A DNA stretch of 64,000 nucleotides from Ruminococcus sp. (GCA_017525915.1 JAFXSC010000020.1:1-64000); one strand, 5' to 3'; positions 1 through 8,953 are shown, counted from the first letter of the stretch. Notes: generated by a model from the sequence alone, not told the origin. Numbers and translations are program-made.

Positions 1-2423
1 CCGTCCTTGAACTCGATAGTATTGCCTTCGCCGTCAACACCGGTGAGTGTGAGCTCAGCGCCTTCAACTTCACCGCCGAAGATATCCTGCTTGTCAATTT
101 TGATCTTGGCAGTAGCGGTGGTAGTTGTTGTTGTTGTTGTCGTGGTCGTTGTTGTAGTCGTGGTCGTTGTTGTAGTCGTAGTAGTTGTTGTTGTTGTCGT
201 AGTAGTGGTCGTAGTCGTCGTTGTAGTTGTAGTTGTCGTGGTAGTGGTCGTTGTTGTCGTGGTAGTGGTCGTAGTCGTCGTTGTAGTTGTAGTTGTTGTT
301 GTCGTGGTAGTGGTCGTTGTCGTGGTAGTGGTTGTTGTCGTGGTAGTGGTCGTTGTTGTCGTAGTTGTAGTGGTGGTTGTAGTTGTTGTAGTTGTCGTAG
401 TAGTTGTTGTTGTATTATCCTTGGAATTGGTAATATCAATAGTCGGGTCGATGCTCGTTGTACCGTTTCCGTCATAGGAAACGGTGTAGCCGGCCGGGGG
501 ATCATTTTCGTGTACATAATAATAGGTAACGAAATTGTCGTCATTGAAACGCTTCAGGTCTTCCCACTTGTAGGTCCAGCCGTTACCTTCATTGAGTATC
601 TGAGTGTCGATCTTTTCAATCTGACGGGCAGGAGCATGTGCGGGAACTGCTGAAATATCGTTTATCTGGACGACCTTGCCCTTCTGGACGGAAAGAGTGA
701 GAAGTTCTGTTTTATTAATGTTAGGCCAGAAGCCCGAATTCATTACAAGTCTGTAAAGACCGGTGGGGAGTGAAGATTCAAGAACGCCGTCATTCTTTGC
801 GATGAATGCGTCATTGTTGTCCATTGGGTTCCTGCGGAGTGTGTGACTTCCTGCGTCCGGGAAGGACATACCCTTTGAATTGTCTTCCTCGTCGATAAAT
901 TCAAAGAAAGTGCCCATTCCGATAGAATCCCACGGGATGAGAGAATCGTAGGCGTTGATAAGTAACTCGCTCTCGGACTTGAAACGTGCATTCTCAGCGA
1001 TAACGTCCGCATTGTACTTCGCGTCTGCTTCCTGAGCAAGCGTTTCGAGGTCTTCGGGGTCGATGTCACCCTTGATAGCACGGTAGAGAGTTACTGAGAC
1101 AGAATCGGCAGAGTGGTCTGCTCCTTCGTCGTCCCATATCTTGTTGACAGTAACATCAGTAACGTCCGTATCGCTCATAGGCTCCATGAAGTAAGCCATA
1201 TGTGTCTCTCTTACGGTAGTTACGTTGTCTGCGATAAATGTACCGTTTGCAGCGTTGAGCCACAGGTCGGTATTGGGAGCGATGACTGATGCGAGAACCT
1301 GTTCGCTGAGCCAGAGCTTGGTATTGCCTGAGTCGCTTCCGTTGTAGAAGTTGAGGAGTATGTTTGAACCGATGTAGAGCATACTCTCTCCGCCGATCTC
1401 TATTGCTTCGCCGTCCTTGGTAATGTAGTTGATGTGCGATGGAGCAAAAGCAGCGATGTCCTTGCCTTCAAGGTCGATGTTGAGTACAAGGTGCTGATCG
1501 TCGTTGTACCTGTAACCTGTTACTTCATGGTCCTGGTAATCCTTGAACGTTACCTTGTCGGCATTGATGTTTCTGATGGTAACACTTGTATCGCCGATAT
1601 GGGTGAGCTCACCGGTTTCCGGATTGATGACATCATGTTCGTTGTAGAGGTCGCTGATCTTGAGCTTGACAACGTTTTCGCCCTCTTTATTGAGCGTGAT
1701 ATCAAGAGTGGTATTGTACTCTGTCGGGTTGTAGTCCTTAGCCTTGTAGCTTTCATCGAGAGCTTTAAGCTCTGTGGACTTGTTCTCATATTCGGTCTTG
1801 ATCTTCCCGAAGTCAAGGAAGGTATCGGTGTAGTGACCGAAGTACGACTGGATACTGAGCGGATCCTTTCTGAGATCGGGGGTGACCTCCAGATCGAAGG
1901 CTTCTGCTCCGCCGTCTCTTGAACCGTAGTAGCCCTTCATGGTGGAAACGCTTGTGGGATAGTTCAGCTTGTTCCCAACACTTGAATAGAGCTCATAGTC
2001 GGGAGGAAGGACGATATCCGGACACTTTGCCATGTTGAACTTGGTGTTGCCGTTATCGAACTTATCGGCAACGACGTTAACAAGACGGCCGACGTACTGG
2101 TTGGGCGACGGACCTTCTGCGCCTGCATCAATAATCAGGTGCGGAGTTGCAACGTTACCGTTTACATGGTCCTTTGCTGTGAATGAGTCGAATGCGAATA
2201 CATGGAAATCTCCTGCTACGCCGAGGGGATTTCCGCGGTACCATATGGATTCTTCATATGGCATTTTCAGATTTGGCAGTCCATCCTTGCCGACATCATC
2301 GGCACCGGCATTGAAATTTACCGGCGAAAGCACACTCGTTGCTGCGATAGCAGCGGAGGCTGCGCTTCCAAGAAGGTGCTGTTTCCATGTCTTTCTGACA
2401 CGGAGACGCTTGTTCTTCTCCAT
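1..2423 (-). CDS. Secreted choice-of-anchor A / Cna-B surface adhesin with poly-Thr linker (C-terminus cut by window edge)
   Basis: The reading frame starts at ATG 2423 with a good ribosome site (AGGAAGGG) upstream and runs off the left edge, about 807 codons in. Residues 1-42 are a signal peptide (basic start, then GSAASAAIAATSVLSPV). Residues about 60-405 fit the choice-of-anchor A domain: AGDFHVFAFDSF near residue 69 and the closing NGTFIADNV near residue 395. A Cna-B strand (VTVNKIWDDEG) follows, then about 150 residues of insertion, then the rest of a Cna-B domain (PAGYTVSYDGNG, DITNSKD). Residues 671-769 are 99 consecutive threonines, followed by the start of a SpaA-like fold (KIDKQDIFGGEVEGAELTLTG). 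Such proteins are exported and usually anchored to the wall, and may bind host or plant surfaces; the ligand is unknown and the anchor is not visible here. Confidence 0.85.
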   Translation of the reverse strand, partial: MEKNKRLRVRKTWKQHLLGSAASAAIAATSVLSPVNFNAGADDVGKDGLPNLKMPYEESIWYRGNPLGVAGDFHVFAFDSFTAKDHVNGNVATPHLIIDAGAEGPSPNQYVGRLVNVVADKFDNGNTKFNMAKCPDIVLPPDYELYSSVGNKLNYPTSVSTMKGYYGSRDGGAEAFDLEVTPDLRKDPLSIQSYFGHYTDTFLDFGKIKTEYENKSTELKALDESYKAKDYNPTEYNTTLDITLNKEGENVVKLKISDLYNEHDVINPETGELTHIGDTSVTIRNINADKVTFKDYQDHEVTGYRYNDDQHLVLNIDLEGKDIAAFAPSHINYITKDGEAIEIGGESMLYIGSNILLNFYNGSDSGNTKLWLSEQVLASVIAPNTDLWLNAANGTFIADNVTTVRETHMAYFMEPMSDTDVTDVTVNKIWDDEGADHSADSVSVTLYRAIKGDIDPEDLETLAQEADAKYNADVIAENARFKSESELLINAYDSLIPWDSIGMGTFFEFIDEEDNSKGMSFPDAGSHTLRRNPMDNNDAFIAKNDGVLESSLPTGLYRLVMNSGFWPNINKTELLTLSVQKGKVVQINDISAVPAHAPARQIEKIDTQILNEGNGWTYKWEDLKRFNDDNFVTYYYVHENDPPAGYTVSYDGNGTTSIDPTIDITNSKDNTTTTTTTTTTTTTTTTTTTTTTTTTTTTTTTTTTTTTTTTTTTTTTTTTTTTTTTTTTTTTTTTTTTTTTTTTTTTTTTTTTTTTTTTTTTTTTTTTTTATAKIKIDKQDIFGGEVEGAELTLTGVDGEGNTIEFKD
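117..413 (-). repeat. Poly-threonine codon repeat (99 ACN codons)
   Basis: All 99 codons read on the minus strand are ACN, with all four third bases used. The third-base pattern is itself repeated: the plus-strand block GTCGTGGTAGTGGTCGTT or a near copy recurs about five times between 235 and 360. This suggests growth by slippage or unequal exchange of short blocks and selection on the amino acid. The run would be a stiff, possibly O-glycosylated spacer between the adhesive head and the wall-proximal domains. Confidence 0.9.
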
Positions 2424-2496
2424 AATTTTTAAATCCCTTCCTATAAGATGTCTAAGTTTCCCGGGTGTATGTACACAGCCGGTTATACTTATACAT

Positions 2497-2525
2497 ATTA
2501 TACCATAACAGCCGGTGGAAATAAA
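2497..2525 (-). promoter_or_regulatory. Candidate promoter of the surface adhesin
   Basis: On the minus strand a perfect TATAAT (plus 2497-2502) lies 17 bases from a weak -35, TTTATT (plus 2520-2525). Transcription would start about 65 bases ahead of the adhesin start codon. The -35 is poor, so this is a moderate call. Confidence 0.45.
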
Positions 2526-2660
2526 GACCAAAATCGAATTTGTTGGCGAAAAACCGTAATTTCATCGCTTTTAATAAAAATGCGCGGAATATATTGACGA
2601 TTTGAACAATTTGTGAATAAAATTTGTTCGCAGGTCAATAATTACAGTCGAGGTGATACT

Positions 2661-3278
2661 ATGAAAAAGATGTCAGGGATAATTTTACCTGCCGGAATGA
2701 TACTCGCAATACTTATATCCAATATCGGTACATTCATCAGCGACGGAAGGAGACTTGACAGCCTGCGCGGTAGTGTTCTCAGGCTGCATATCATAGCAAA
2801 TTCGGACGGCGACGAGGACCAGCGGCTGAAGCTCTGCGTGAGGGATGCACTGCTTGCGGAAGGTGACAGTATATTCGGAGATGCAGAGAGTCTTGCGGAG
2901 GCTGAGGCTGCCGCTGAGGAAAATCTTCCGGAGATAGTCAGAATAGCCGAGCGCACGCTGAGGGAGGAGGGCTGCCGTGACAGGGTACAAGCAGAGATAG
3001 CTGATGTTGATTTTGACGAGCGCACCTACGGCAGTATCACTATGCCGGCAGGGAAGTACCGTGCTCTGAGGGTGACTATCGGCGAAGCAAAAGGCCATAA
3101 CTGGTGGTGCGTGATGTATCCGCCGCTGTGCATACCGGCTGCTTGCGGGGTGACGGATGATGAGGAGAGAGAGGAAGAATATTTCAGCGACGAGGAGCTA
3201 GATATCCTCCGCAAGCCGAAAAAGTACCGTGTGAGATTCGCGATATGGGACAAAATGAAACGCTGGTTCAGATTTTGA
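2661..3278 (+). CDS. spoIIR: Stage II sporulation protein R
   Basis: The 205-residue protein has an N-terminal hydrophobic export segment (residues 5-22) and the two SpoIIR hallmarks: VLRLHIIANSD near residue 38 and GHNWWCVMYPPLC in the second half. In Bacillus, SpoIIR is made in the forespore under sigma-F, is exported to the intermembrane space and activates the SpoIIGA protease that processes pro-sigma-E in the mother cell. The ATG at 2661 has GAGGTGAT just ahead; a longer start at 2613 would add a stretch with no ribosome site. The gene stands alone ahead of the infC operon. I did not find a convincing sigma-F promoter by eye. Its presence indicates a sporulation-capable ancestry. Confidence 0.95.
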   Translation: MKKMSGIILPAGMILAILISNIGTFISDGRRLDSLRGSVLRLHIIANSDGDEDQRLKLCVRDALLAEGDSIFGDAESLAEAEAAAEENLPEIVRIAERTLREEGCRDRVQAEIADVDFDERTYGSITMPAGKYRALRVTIGEAKGHNWWCVMYPPLCIPAACGVTDDEEREEEYFSDEELDILRKPKKYRVRFAIWDKMKRWFRF

Positions 3279-3310
3279 GTTGTGCATAATGACAAAATCT
3301 GCATTTTTGC

Positions 3311-3339
3311 TTGACATTTGCAAAAATATGTTGTAATAT
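3311..3339 (+). promoter_or_regulatory. Promoter of the infC-rpmI-rplT operon
   Basis: A consensus -35, TTGACA (3311-3316), is followed after 17 bases by TAATAT (3334-3339). It lies about 170 bases ahead of infC, leaving room for a structured leader. Confidence 0.75.
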
Positions 3340-3345
3340 ATTTGA

Positions 3346-3484
3346 GTAAACAAAGCAGAACTATGCGTTCTCACCGTGAGGCAAAGCTTGAACGGTCAAT
3401 ATGTGAGTAAGTCCGGCGCGTCACAGCGGCGGCTTGTGAGTGTATTGTATGAGTGCGGATAATTTCTGCACTCATTTTTGTTTT
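3346..3484 (+). promoter_or_regulatory. Structured leader with attenuator terminator ahead of infC (probable L20 leader)
   Basis: The leader between promoter and infC is rich in complementary segments and ends in an intrinsic terminator: ATGAGTGC (3449-3456) pairs with GCACTCAT (3468-3475), followed by TTTTTGTTTT. In Firmicutes the infC-rpmI-rplT operon is controlled by L20 binding such a leader and causing premature termination. Position, operon and terminator fit that system. I matched it by architecture, not by a covariance model. Confidence 0.7.
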
Positions 3485-3485
3485 A
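3449..3485 (+). terminator. Leader attenuator hairpin before infC
   Basis: An eight-base-pair stem, ATGAGTGC with GCACTCAT, and an 11-base loop are followed by a T-rich run. It ends 26 bases before the infC start, so it can only serve as a conditional terminator of the operon. Confidence 0.8.
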
Positions 3486-3511
3486 TAAATCTATAATGGA
3501 GGTGCTTGACG

Positions 3512-4030
3512 ATTAGCAAACAGGAACTGCAGATAAACGAGGAGATAAGGGATAAGGAAATTCTCGTGATCGACGCTGAGGGAAAAAAGCTCGGCGTATT
3601 ATCAGCCAAGGAGGCTCAGCAGATCGCTTACGATCAGGAGCTCGACCTTGTTAAGATCGCACCGCAGGCAACACCGCCCGTATGCCGTATCATGGACTAC
3701 GGAAAGTATTGCTTCGAGCAGCAGAAGCGCGAAAAGGAAGCAAGAAAAAATCAGAAGGTCGTTGCTATCAAGGAGATAAGAATGTTCTCCATGATCGACA
3801 CCCACGATTTTGAAACAAAGGTCAATCAGGCTGTGAAATTCCTTCAGGGCGGAGACAAGCTCAAGGTCTCAGTCAGATTCCGCAAGAGAGCGATCGCTCA
3901 TCCGGAACTCGGAAATGAACTTCTCGACCGTTTCAAGGAAGCAGTTTCGGCTGTCGGCACTGTTGAAAAGCCAGCCAAAATGGAGGGACGCAGCTTAGTA
4001 ATGTTCGTCTCACCAAAGGCTGCCAAGTAA
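3512..4030 (+). CDS. infC: Translation initiation factor IF-3, AUU start
   Basis: The protein of 172 residues ([20 protein letters not shown]) aligns along its length with Bacillus IF-3, including [26 protein letters not shown] in the linker helix region and [14 protein letters not shown] at the end. IF-3 binds the 30S subunit and proofreads start-codon choice. A TTG at 3506 is in frame but sits only 1-3 bases from the GGAGGTG site (3498-3504). The ATT at 3512 is 9 bases from GGAGG and gives the family's usual N-terminus. AUU starts are well known for infC and allow IF-3 to repress itself. The gene opens the infC-rpmI-rplT operon. Confidence 0.95.
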   Translation: MSKQELQINEEIRDKEILVIDAEGKKLGVLSAKEAQQIAYDQELDLVKIAPQATPPVCRIMDYGKYCFEQQKREKEARKNQKVVAIKEIRMFSMIDTHDFETKVNQAVKFLQGGDKLKVSVRFRKRAIAHPELGNELLDRFKEAVSAVGTVEKPAKMEGRSLVMFVSPKAAK

Positions 4031-4043
4031 GGAGGATCATAAA

Positions 4044-4247
4044 ATGGCAAAGGTAAAGGTAAAAACTCACTCTGGCGCTAAGAAGCGTTTTAAGATTACA
4101 GGAAGCGGTAAGGTAAAATACCAGCACACCAACAAGAGACACAGACTTACCCAGAAGGATACCAAGCGTAAGAGAATCGCCCGTAACGCAGGCGTTGCTG
4201 ACGTAACTAACGCTCCTACAATCAAGAAGCTCGTTCCTTATCTTTGA
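4044..4247 (+). CDS. rpmI: 50S ribosomal protein L35
   Basis: The 67-residue basic protein has the L35 pattern [17 protein letters not shown] near its start and the expected size. It follows infC by 13 bases with an AAGGAGG ribosome site and precedes rplT, the standard operon order. It is part of the large ribosomal subunit. Confidence 0.98.
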   Translation: MAKVKVKTHSGAKKRFKITGSGKVKYQHTNKRHRLTQKDTKRKRIARNAGVADVTNAPTIKKLVPYL

Positions 4248-4307
4248 TCGGGTACGCTAAGCACAGAAACCGCTTTTTCGTAATTTTAATTCTGGAGGTA
4301 TAAGACT

Positions 4308-4661
4308 ATGGCACGCATCAAAGGTGCAATGATGACTCGCAAGAGAAGAAATAAGACTTTAAAGCTTGCAAAGGGATACTTCGGTTCAAAGAGCAAGCAC
4401 TTCAAGATGGCCAAGCAGGCTGTAATGAAGTCCGGCAACTACGCTTACATCGGAAGAAAGCAGAAGAAGAGACAGTTCAGACAGCTCTGGATCACAAGAA
4501 TTTCCGCTGCTGCAAAGCTCAACGGTCTCAACTATTCAACTTTCATGAACGGCTGCAAGAAGGCTGGCATCACTCTCAACAGAAAGATGCTCTCCGAGAT
4601 CGCTATCAACGACGCAGCTGGCTTCACAGCTATCGCTGAAAAGGCTAAGGCAGCTCTTTAA
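4308..4661 (+). CDS. rplT: 50S ribosomal protein L20
   Basis: This 117-residue protein carries the L20 pattern from [22 protein letters not shown] to the closing globular domain. L20 is an early assembly protein of the 50S subunit that binds 23S rRNA, and in Firmicutes it is also the repressor that acts on the leader upstream of infC. A GGAGGT site precedes its ATG. It is the last gene before a strong terminator. Confidence 0.98.
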   Translation: MARIKGAMMTRKRRNKTLKLAKGYFGSKSKHFKMAKQAVMKSGNYAYIGRKQKKRQFRQLWITRISAAAKLNGLNYSTFMNGCKKAGITLNRKMLSEIAINDAAGFTAIAEKAKAAL

Positions 4662-4670
4662 TGCAGAATA

Positions 4671-4705
4671 AACACGCTTCTTAAAAAATAGGGGCGTGTT
4701 TTCTT
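4671..4705 (+). terminator. Terminator of the infC-rpmI-rplT operon
   Basis: AACACGC (4671-4677) pairs with GCGTGTT (4694-4700), followed by TTCTT. It begins 10 bases after the rplT stop. Confidence 0.85.
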
Positions 4706-4776
4706 GTAAAGGGCGGCACTCCCGCCCTAACACCTGCCTCTGGACGGAGGTGCAGATATTATTGGTATTGGAAAAT

Positions 4777-5562
4777 ATGATAACTTCAAAGGATAATCCC
4801 GTTATCAAGCTGTATCAGAAGCTTTCTTCCTCAAAAAAAGAAAGGTTCGAGTACGGCTTATTCGTGTTGGAAGGGCTGCGTATCGTAGAGGACGCTCTTC
4901 GCGAGGAAGCACCGATCACGCATCTCCTGCTGACACATCAGGCTTACGAAAAGTTCGGGGAAAAACTATTACAGGCTGATTTGAGGGATACAAGGACATT
5001 GGTAATTTCAAATGAGCTTGGAAACAGGATATCCTCGACCGAAAAGACACAGGGCGTATTCGCAGTCTGCCGCATACCTGCGGAGAAAAAGCCGGTGCTG
5101 TCTGCGGACGGCAGATACATCGTGCTCTATGGACTGCAGGACCCCGGCAATGTCGGCATGATAATCAGGACAGCCGATGCTCTCGGGATAGACAGCGTCT
5201 TCATGTGCGGGAGCTGCGAGCTTTACAGCCCGAAGGTCATACGCTCGACTATGGGCTCAGTCTTCCGCTCTGATATACACATCATCAGCGATACCGATGA
5301 GCTTTTCCGGATATTCTCTGAAGCCGGCACAGTCACATCCGCCGCAGTCATCGACAGTGACGCGCTTCCCGTAACGGAGTGCTCCTTCACTGGTGGTCAG
5401 GCGGTATTCATCGGCAATGAGGGCAACGGCCTTCCGCCTGAGGTCGCTGAAAGATGCACCAGAAAGATTATAATTCCCATGCAGGGCAATATCAACTCGC
5501 TGAATGCGGCTATGGCTGCCGGTATACTCATGTGGGAGCTCAGAAGACAGCCGCAGGACTGA
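4777..5562 (+). CDS. SpoU/TrmH-family RNA 2'-O-methyltransferase
   Basis: The protein of about 261 residues begins with a substrate-binding domain (TSKDNPVIKLYQKL, FVLEGLRIVEDAL) and ends with the SPOUT knot. The SpoU motifs are visible: LQDPGNVGMIIRTADALG, VFIGNEGNGLP and IPMQGNINSLNAAMAAGILMWE. These enzymes move a methyl group from S-adenosylmethionine to a ribose in rRNA or tRNA; the exact site cannot be read from sequence. ATG 4777 gives the usual N-terminus. A TTG at 4762 is better spaced from the GGAGG at 4746-4750 and may be the real start. That ribosome site can pair with CACCT at 4730-4734. Confidence 0.85.
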   Translation: MITSKDNPVIKLYQKLSSSKKERFEYGLFVLEGLRIVEDALREEAPITHLLLTHQAYEKFGEKLLQADLRDTRTLVISNELGNRISSTEKTQGVFAVCRIPAEKKPVLSADGRYIVLYGLQDPGNVGMIIRTADALGIDSVFMCGSCELYSPKVIRSTMGSVFRSDIHIISDTDELFRIFSEAGTVTSAAVIDSDALPVTECSFTGGQAVFIGNEGNGLPPEVAERCTRKIIIPMQGNINSLNAAMAAGILMWELRRQPQD

Positions 5563-5584
5563 TCCACTGAACAAGCGTTAAAGG

Positions 5585-6859
5585 ATGATCGGATTGAACG
5601 GAACTAAATACTGGCTCTGGCTCACGATGGTTTTCGGGGTCGGGAGCAAACGGGTATGGGAGGCGATGAGCCTTTTCAGCACACCGCAGGAGGCTTATAA
5701 CGCTCTCTCCGGAGGTGCGCCGGATCTCAGGCTCACCTCCGCTGAAATGAAAAATATCAGGAGCACTGACCTTGCTGCCGCAGAGCAGCTCCTTGAGAGC
5801 GCTGCGTCAAAAGGAATATATGCGGTAGGCTACGGTGAGCCGGGCTATCCGCCGCAGCTCAGGCATATCGCTGTGCCTCCGGCTCTGCTCTATTACAAGG
5901 GCAATATCTCCTGCCTTACCGGCAAGCGAACGGTAACTGCTGTCGGTACGAGAAACGCCTCGGAATACGGCATAAGGGTCGCGCGGGAAGTCTGCCGTGA
6001 GCTTGCAATGAGCGGTATAGTGATAATCAGCGGCTTTGCGCTTGGAACTGACATAACCGCACAGCTTGCTGCTGCTGATGCAGGCAGACCTTCTGCCTGT
6101 GTGCTCGGGTGCGGTATCGACACGGATTATCCGCGCGGAAATATCCGATACCGTGAGCATATACTTGAAACGGGCGGCGTTTTCGTTTCGGAATATCCTC
6201 CGGGAACTCCGCCGCATTCGCAGAATTTCCCATGCAGGAACAGGATACTTGCTGCTCTCGGAAGGGTAACGCTCGTCTTTGAAGCCTCCGCCAAAAGCGG
6301 CTCGCTCATAACAGCTAACCTCGCAGTGGATCAGGGAAGGGAGCTTTTCTGCCTTCCGCCGTATGATATAATGAGCAGCGCTTGTTCGGGCAATTCTCTG
6401 CTGATAAGACAGGGGGCTGCACCGCTTCTCGGAGTTCAGGACGTACTCGACTGTTTCCGGATAGGAAGCCCGAATGATCTCGAGATAAGACAAGAGACAG
6501 CCAAGGCTCCGGTCAGGATGATATCTGAGGCATTGCTGGAAAAACAGGCGGCAGTGCGTGAGAAGATGAGCGGTAAGCTTGAAGTGATGCGTGCTGCTGA
6601 TATAGTAACTGAACAGGAAGTGCCTGATGTTCAGCAGGCAGTTCAGACCGAGCCGCAGCCCAAGGCTGCTGACTTCAGCGGACTTGAAGAAAACCACCGC
6701 AGGATAGCGGAGCTTATGCTCGCAGGACCGGTTCACGCGGACTACATATCCCAGAGCCTCGGCATGGACGCCTCCGAGCTCATGACCGAGTTGACGGAAA
6801 TGGAGATAGCAGGCGTTATACGTTCGCTTCCGGGAAAAATGTTTGAAATATGCAGATAG
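5585..6859 (+). CDS. dprA: DNA-processing protein DprA
   Basis: The protein of 424 residues has an N-terminal helical region (NGTKYWLWLTMVFGVGSKR), then a Rossmann-like core with SGFALGTDITAQ, VLGCGIDTDYPRGN and a GSLITANLAVDQGRE stretch, and a C-terminal winged-helix domain typical of DprA. DprA loads RecA on incoming single-stranded DNA during transformation; in non-competent bacteria its role is less clear. A TTG at 5594, 9 bases from AAGGA, gives an N-terminus just as good as the ATG at 5585, which abuts that site. It sits directly ahead of topA, a common Firmicute order. Confidence 0.93.
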   Translation: MIGLNGTKYWLWLTMVFGVGSKRVWEAMSLFSTPQEAYNALSGGAPDLRLTSAEMKNIRSTDLAAAEQLLESAASKGIYAVGYGEPGYPPQLRHIAVPPALLYYKGNISCLTGKRTVTAVGTRNASEYGIRVAREVCRELAMSGIVIISGFALGTDITAQLAAADAGRPSACVLGCGIDTDYPRGNIRYREHILETGGVFVSEYPPGTPPHSQNFPCRNRILAALGRVTLVFEASAKSGSLITANLAVDQGRELFCLPPYDIMSSACSGNSLLIRQGAAPLLGVQDVLDCFRIGSPNDLEIRQETAKAPVRMISEALLEKQAAVREKMSGKLEVMRAADIVTEQEVPDVQQAVQTEPQPKAADFSGLEENHRRIAELMLAGPVHADYISQSLGMDASELMTELTEMEIAGVIRSLPGKMFEICR

Positions 6860-6871
6860 GGAGACAGATAA

Positions 6872-8953
6872 ATGTCGGATTTAGTAATGGTTGAGTCGCC
6901 TGCGAAGGCGAAAACGATACAGAAGTATCTCGGGCCCGGGTATGAGGTCATAGCCTCGATGGGACACATAAGGGATCTTCCGAAATCGAAGATGGGCGTC
7001 GATACTGAGCATGATTTCGAGCCGCAGTATACGGATATGAAGGGCAAGGAAGACGTAATAAAGGAACTGAAGAAACGCGCCAAGAAGTGCGGAAAAGTTT
7101 ATCTCGCGACCGACCCTGACCGCGAGGGAGAGGCAATTTCGTGGCATATCGCACAGATGCTGAAGCTTGATATGAACGACAACAACCGCGTTGCCTTCAA
7201 TGAGATAACCAAGTCCGGAGTAAAGAGCGGCATGAGCAATCCGCACAGGATAGACGTTGACCTTGTCAATGCACAGCAGGCAAGGCGTATCCTCGACAGG
7301 CTCGTCGGCTATGAGCTCAGCCCCTTCCTCTGGAAGAAGGTGAAGCGCGGACTGTCCGCCGGACGCGTACAGTCTGTTGCAGTAAGGCTCGTGGTGGACC
7401 GCGAGAACGAGATAAGGAGATTCGTACCGAAGGAATACTGGTCGATCGACGCCAAATTTATGGCACCTTCGTCAAGAAAGGTGTTCGAGGCATCACTCAT
7501 CGCTGTTGACGGCGAGAAGCTCGAGATACCGGATCAGGCAGCTTCAGACGGACTTCTCGAAAGGCTAAGGGACGCAGAATATACCGTCTCCTCCGTGAAG
7601 AAAAGGGTCACGAAAAAGCAGCCTGCACCGCCATTTATAACCTCCACGCTCCAGCAGGAGGCTTCTCGCAAGCTCGGATTCAGTGCAAAGCGCACCATGA
7701 AGGCTGCACAGGAACTTTACGAAGGTGTTGACGTAGCAGGCGTCGGCGCTGTCGGACTTATCACCTACATGAGAACGGACAGTCTCCGTATCTCAGACGA
7801 GGCAAAGTCTGCCGCAGCGCAGTACATCGAAACTGTCTACGGCAAGGAGTACCTGCCAGATTCTCCGAGAAATTTCAAATCCAAGAGCAATGCACAGGAC
7901 GCACATGAGGCGATACGTCCATCAACTCCCGACCTCACACCGGCAAGAGTAAAGGACAGCCTTACCTCAGACCAGTATAAGCTCTACAAGCTCATCTGGG
8001 AGAGGTTTATTGCAAGCCAGATGGCAAATGCTCTGCTCGATACAGTTTCCGCAGATATAGAAGCGAACGGCTGCACCTTCCGTGCTTCCGGCTATTCCGT
8101 TAAGTTTGACGGCTTCATGACGCTTTATGTGGAATCGACAGACTCTGCTGAAGATAACAAGAAAATGCTGCCGGAGCTCAAAAACGGCGACAGGCTGAAG
8201 CTGAAGTCGATAGACGGCAACCAGCACTTCACACAGCCGCCTCCGCGCTATACAGAGGCTTCACTCATCAAGGCGCTCGAGGAGAACGGCATCGGCAGAC
8301 CGAGTACCTATGCCCCGACCATCACCACTATAACCTCACGCCGCTATGTTGAGCATGACGGAAAGGCGCTCAAGCCCACCAACCTCGGCGAGGTCATAAC
8401 AGAGCTGATGAAAGATCACTTCAAGAAGATAGTTGACGCTAAATTCACTGCCGAAATGGAGAACAACCTCGATGAAGTTGAGCACGGAAGCAAGGATTGG
8501 GTCAGCACTCTTCACGAGTTCTACGACGACTTCACCAAGACGCTCAAAAAGGCTGAGGAGGCTATGGACGGCAAGCGCGTGAAGGTACCGGACGAGGAGA
8601 CAGATGTTGTATGTGAGAACTGCGGCAGGAATATGGTCATAAAGTACAGCAAATTCGGAAAATTCCTTGCGTGTCCCGGCTTCCCCGAGTGCAGGAACAC
8701 CAAGAAGATAGTCACTGAATCGGACGGAAGCTGTCCGCGCTGCGGAAGGAAAATGCTCCTGAAAAAGTCCAAGAAGGGCAGGAGTTTCTACGGCTGCGAG
8801 GGCTATCCGGACTGCAATTTCATGACATGGAACGTCCCGAGCGCAGAGATATGTCCGCAGTGCGGAAAATCCCTGTTCATAAAGGGCGGCAGATCAGGCA
8901 GGCTCATATGCGAGAATGAAGGCTGCGGCTACGAAAGAGAGCTGAAAAAATGA
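6872..8953 (+). CDS. topA: DNA topoisomerase I
   Basis: This 693-residue type IA topoisomerase starts with the Toprim domain (LVMVESPAKAKTIQKYLG, ATDPDREGEAISWH). The catalytic tyrosine is Tyr299 in GLITYMRTDS. The C-terminus has three four-cysteine zinc ribbons (CENCGRNM...CPGFPEC, CPRCGRKM...CEGYPDC, CPQCGKSL...CENEGC). It relaxes negative supercoils behind RNA polymerase and replication forks by passing one strand. It starts 12 bases after dprA and its stop overlaps the trmFO start by ATGA. Confidence 0.98.
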   Translation: MSDLVMVESPAKAKTIQKYLGPGYEVIASMGHIRDLPKSKMGVDTEHDFEPQYTDMKGKEDVIKELKKRAKKCGKVYLATDPDREGEAISWHIAQMLKLDMNDNNRVAFNEITKSGVKSGMSNPHRIDVDLVNAQQARRILDRLVGYELSPFLWKKVKRGLSAGRVQSVAVRLVVDRENEIRRFVPKEYWSIDAKFMAPSSRKVFEASLIAVDGEKLEIPDQAASDGLLERLRDAEYTVSSVKKRVTKKQPAPPFITSTLQQEASRKLGFSAKRTMKAAQELYEGVDVAGVGAVGLITYMRTDSLRISDEAKSAAAQYIETVYGKEYLPDSPRNFKSKSNAQDAHEAIRPSTPDLTPARVKDSLTSDQYKLYKLIWERFIASQMANALLDTVSADIEANGCTFRASGYSVKFDGFMTLYVESTDSAEDNKKMLPELKNGDRLKLKSIDGNQHFTQPPPRYTEASLIKALEENGIGRPSTYAPTITTITSRRYVEHDGKALKPTNLGEVITELMKDHFKKIVDAKFTAEMENNLDEVEHGSKDWVSTLHEFYDDFTKTLKKAEEAMDGKRVKVPDEETDVVCENCGRNMVIKYSKFGKFLACPGFPECRNTKKIVTESDGSCPRCGRKMLLKKSKKGRSFYGCEGYPDCNFMTWNVPSAEICPQCGKSLFIKGGRSGRLICENEGCGYERELKK

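Noticed and set aside
7-477. Plus-strand frame with about 99 valines in a row
   Set aside because: It is the antisense of the poly-threonine codons of the minus-strand surface protein, which has signal peptide, domains and ribosome site.
5807-6736. Long minus-strand open frame of 309 codons inside dprA
   Set aside because: It is a shadow of a strongly conserved gene, with no ribosome site or recognisable domain; such frames are common opposite genes of this codon use.
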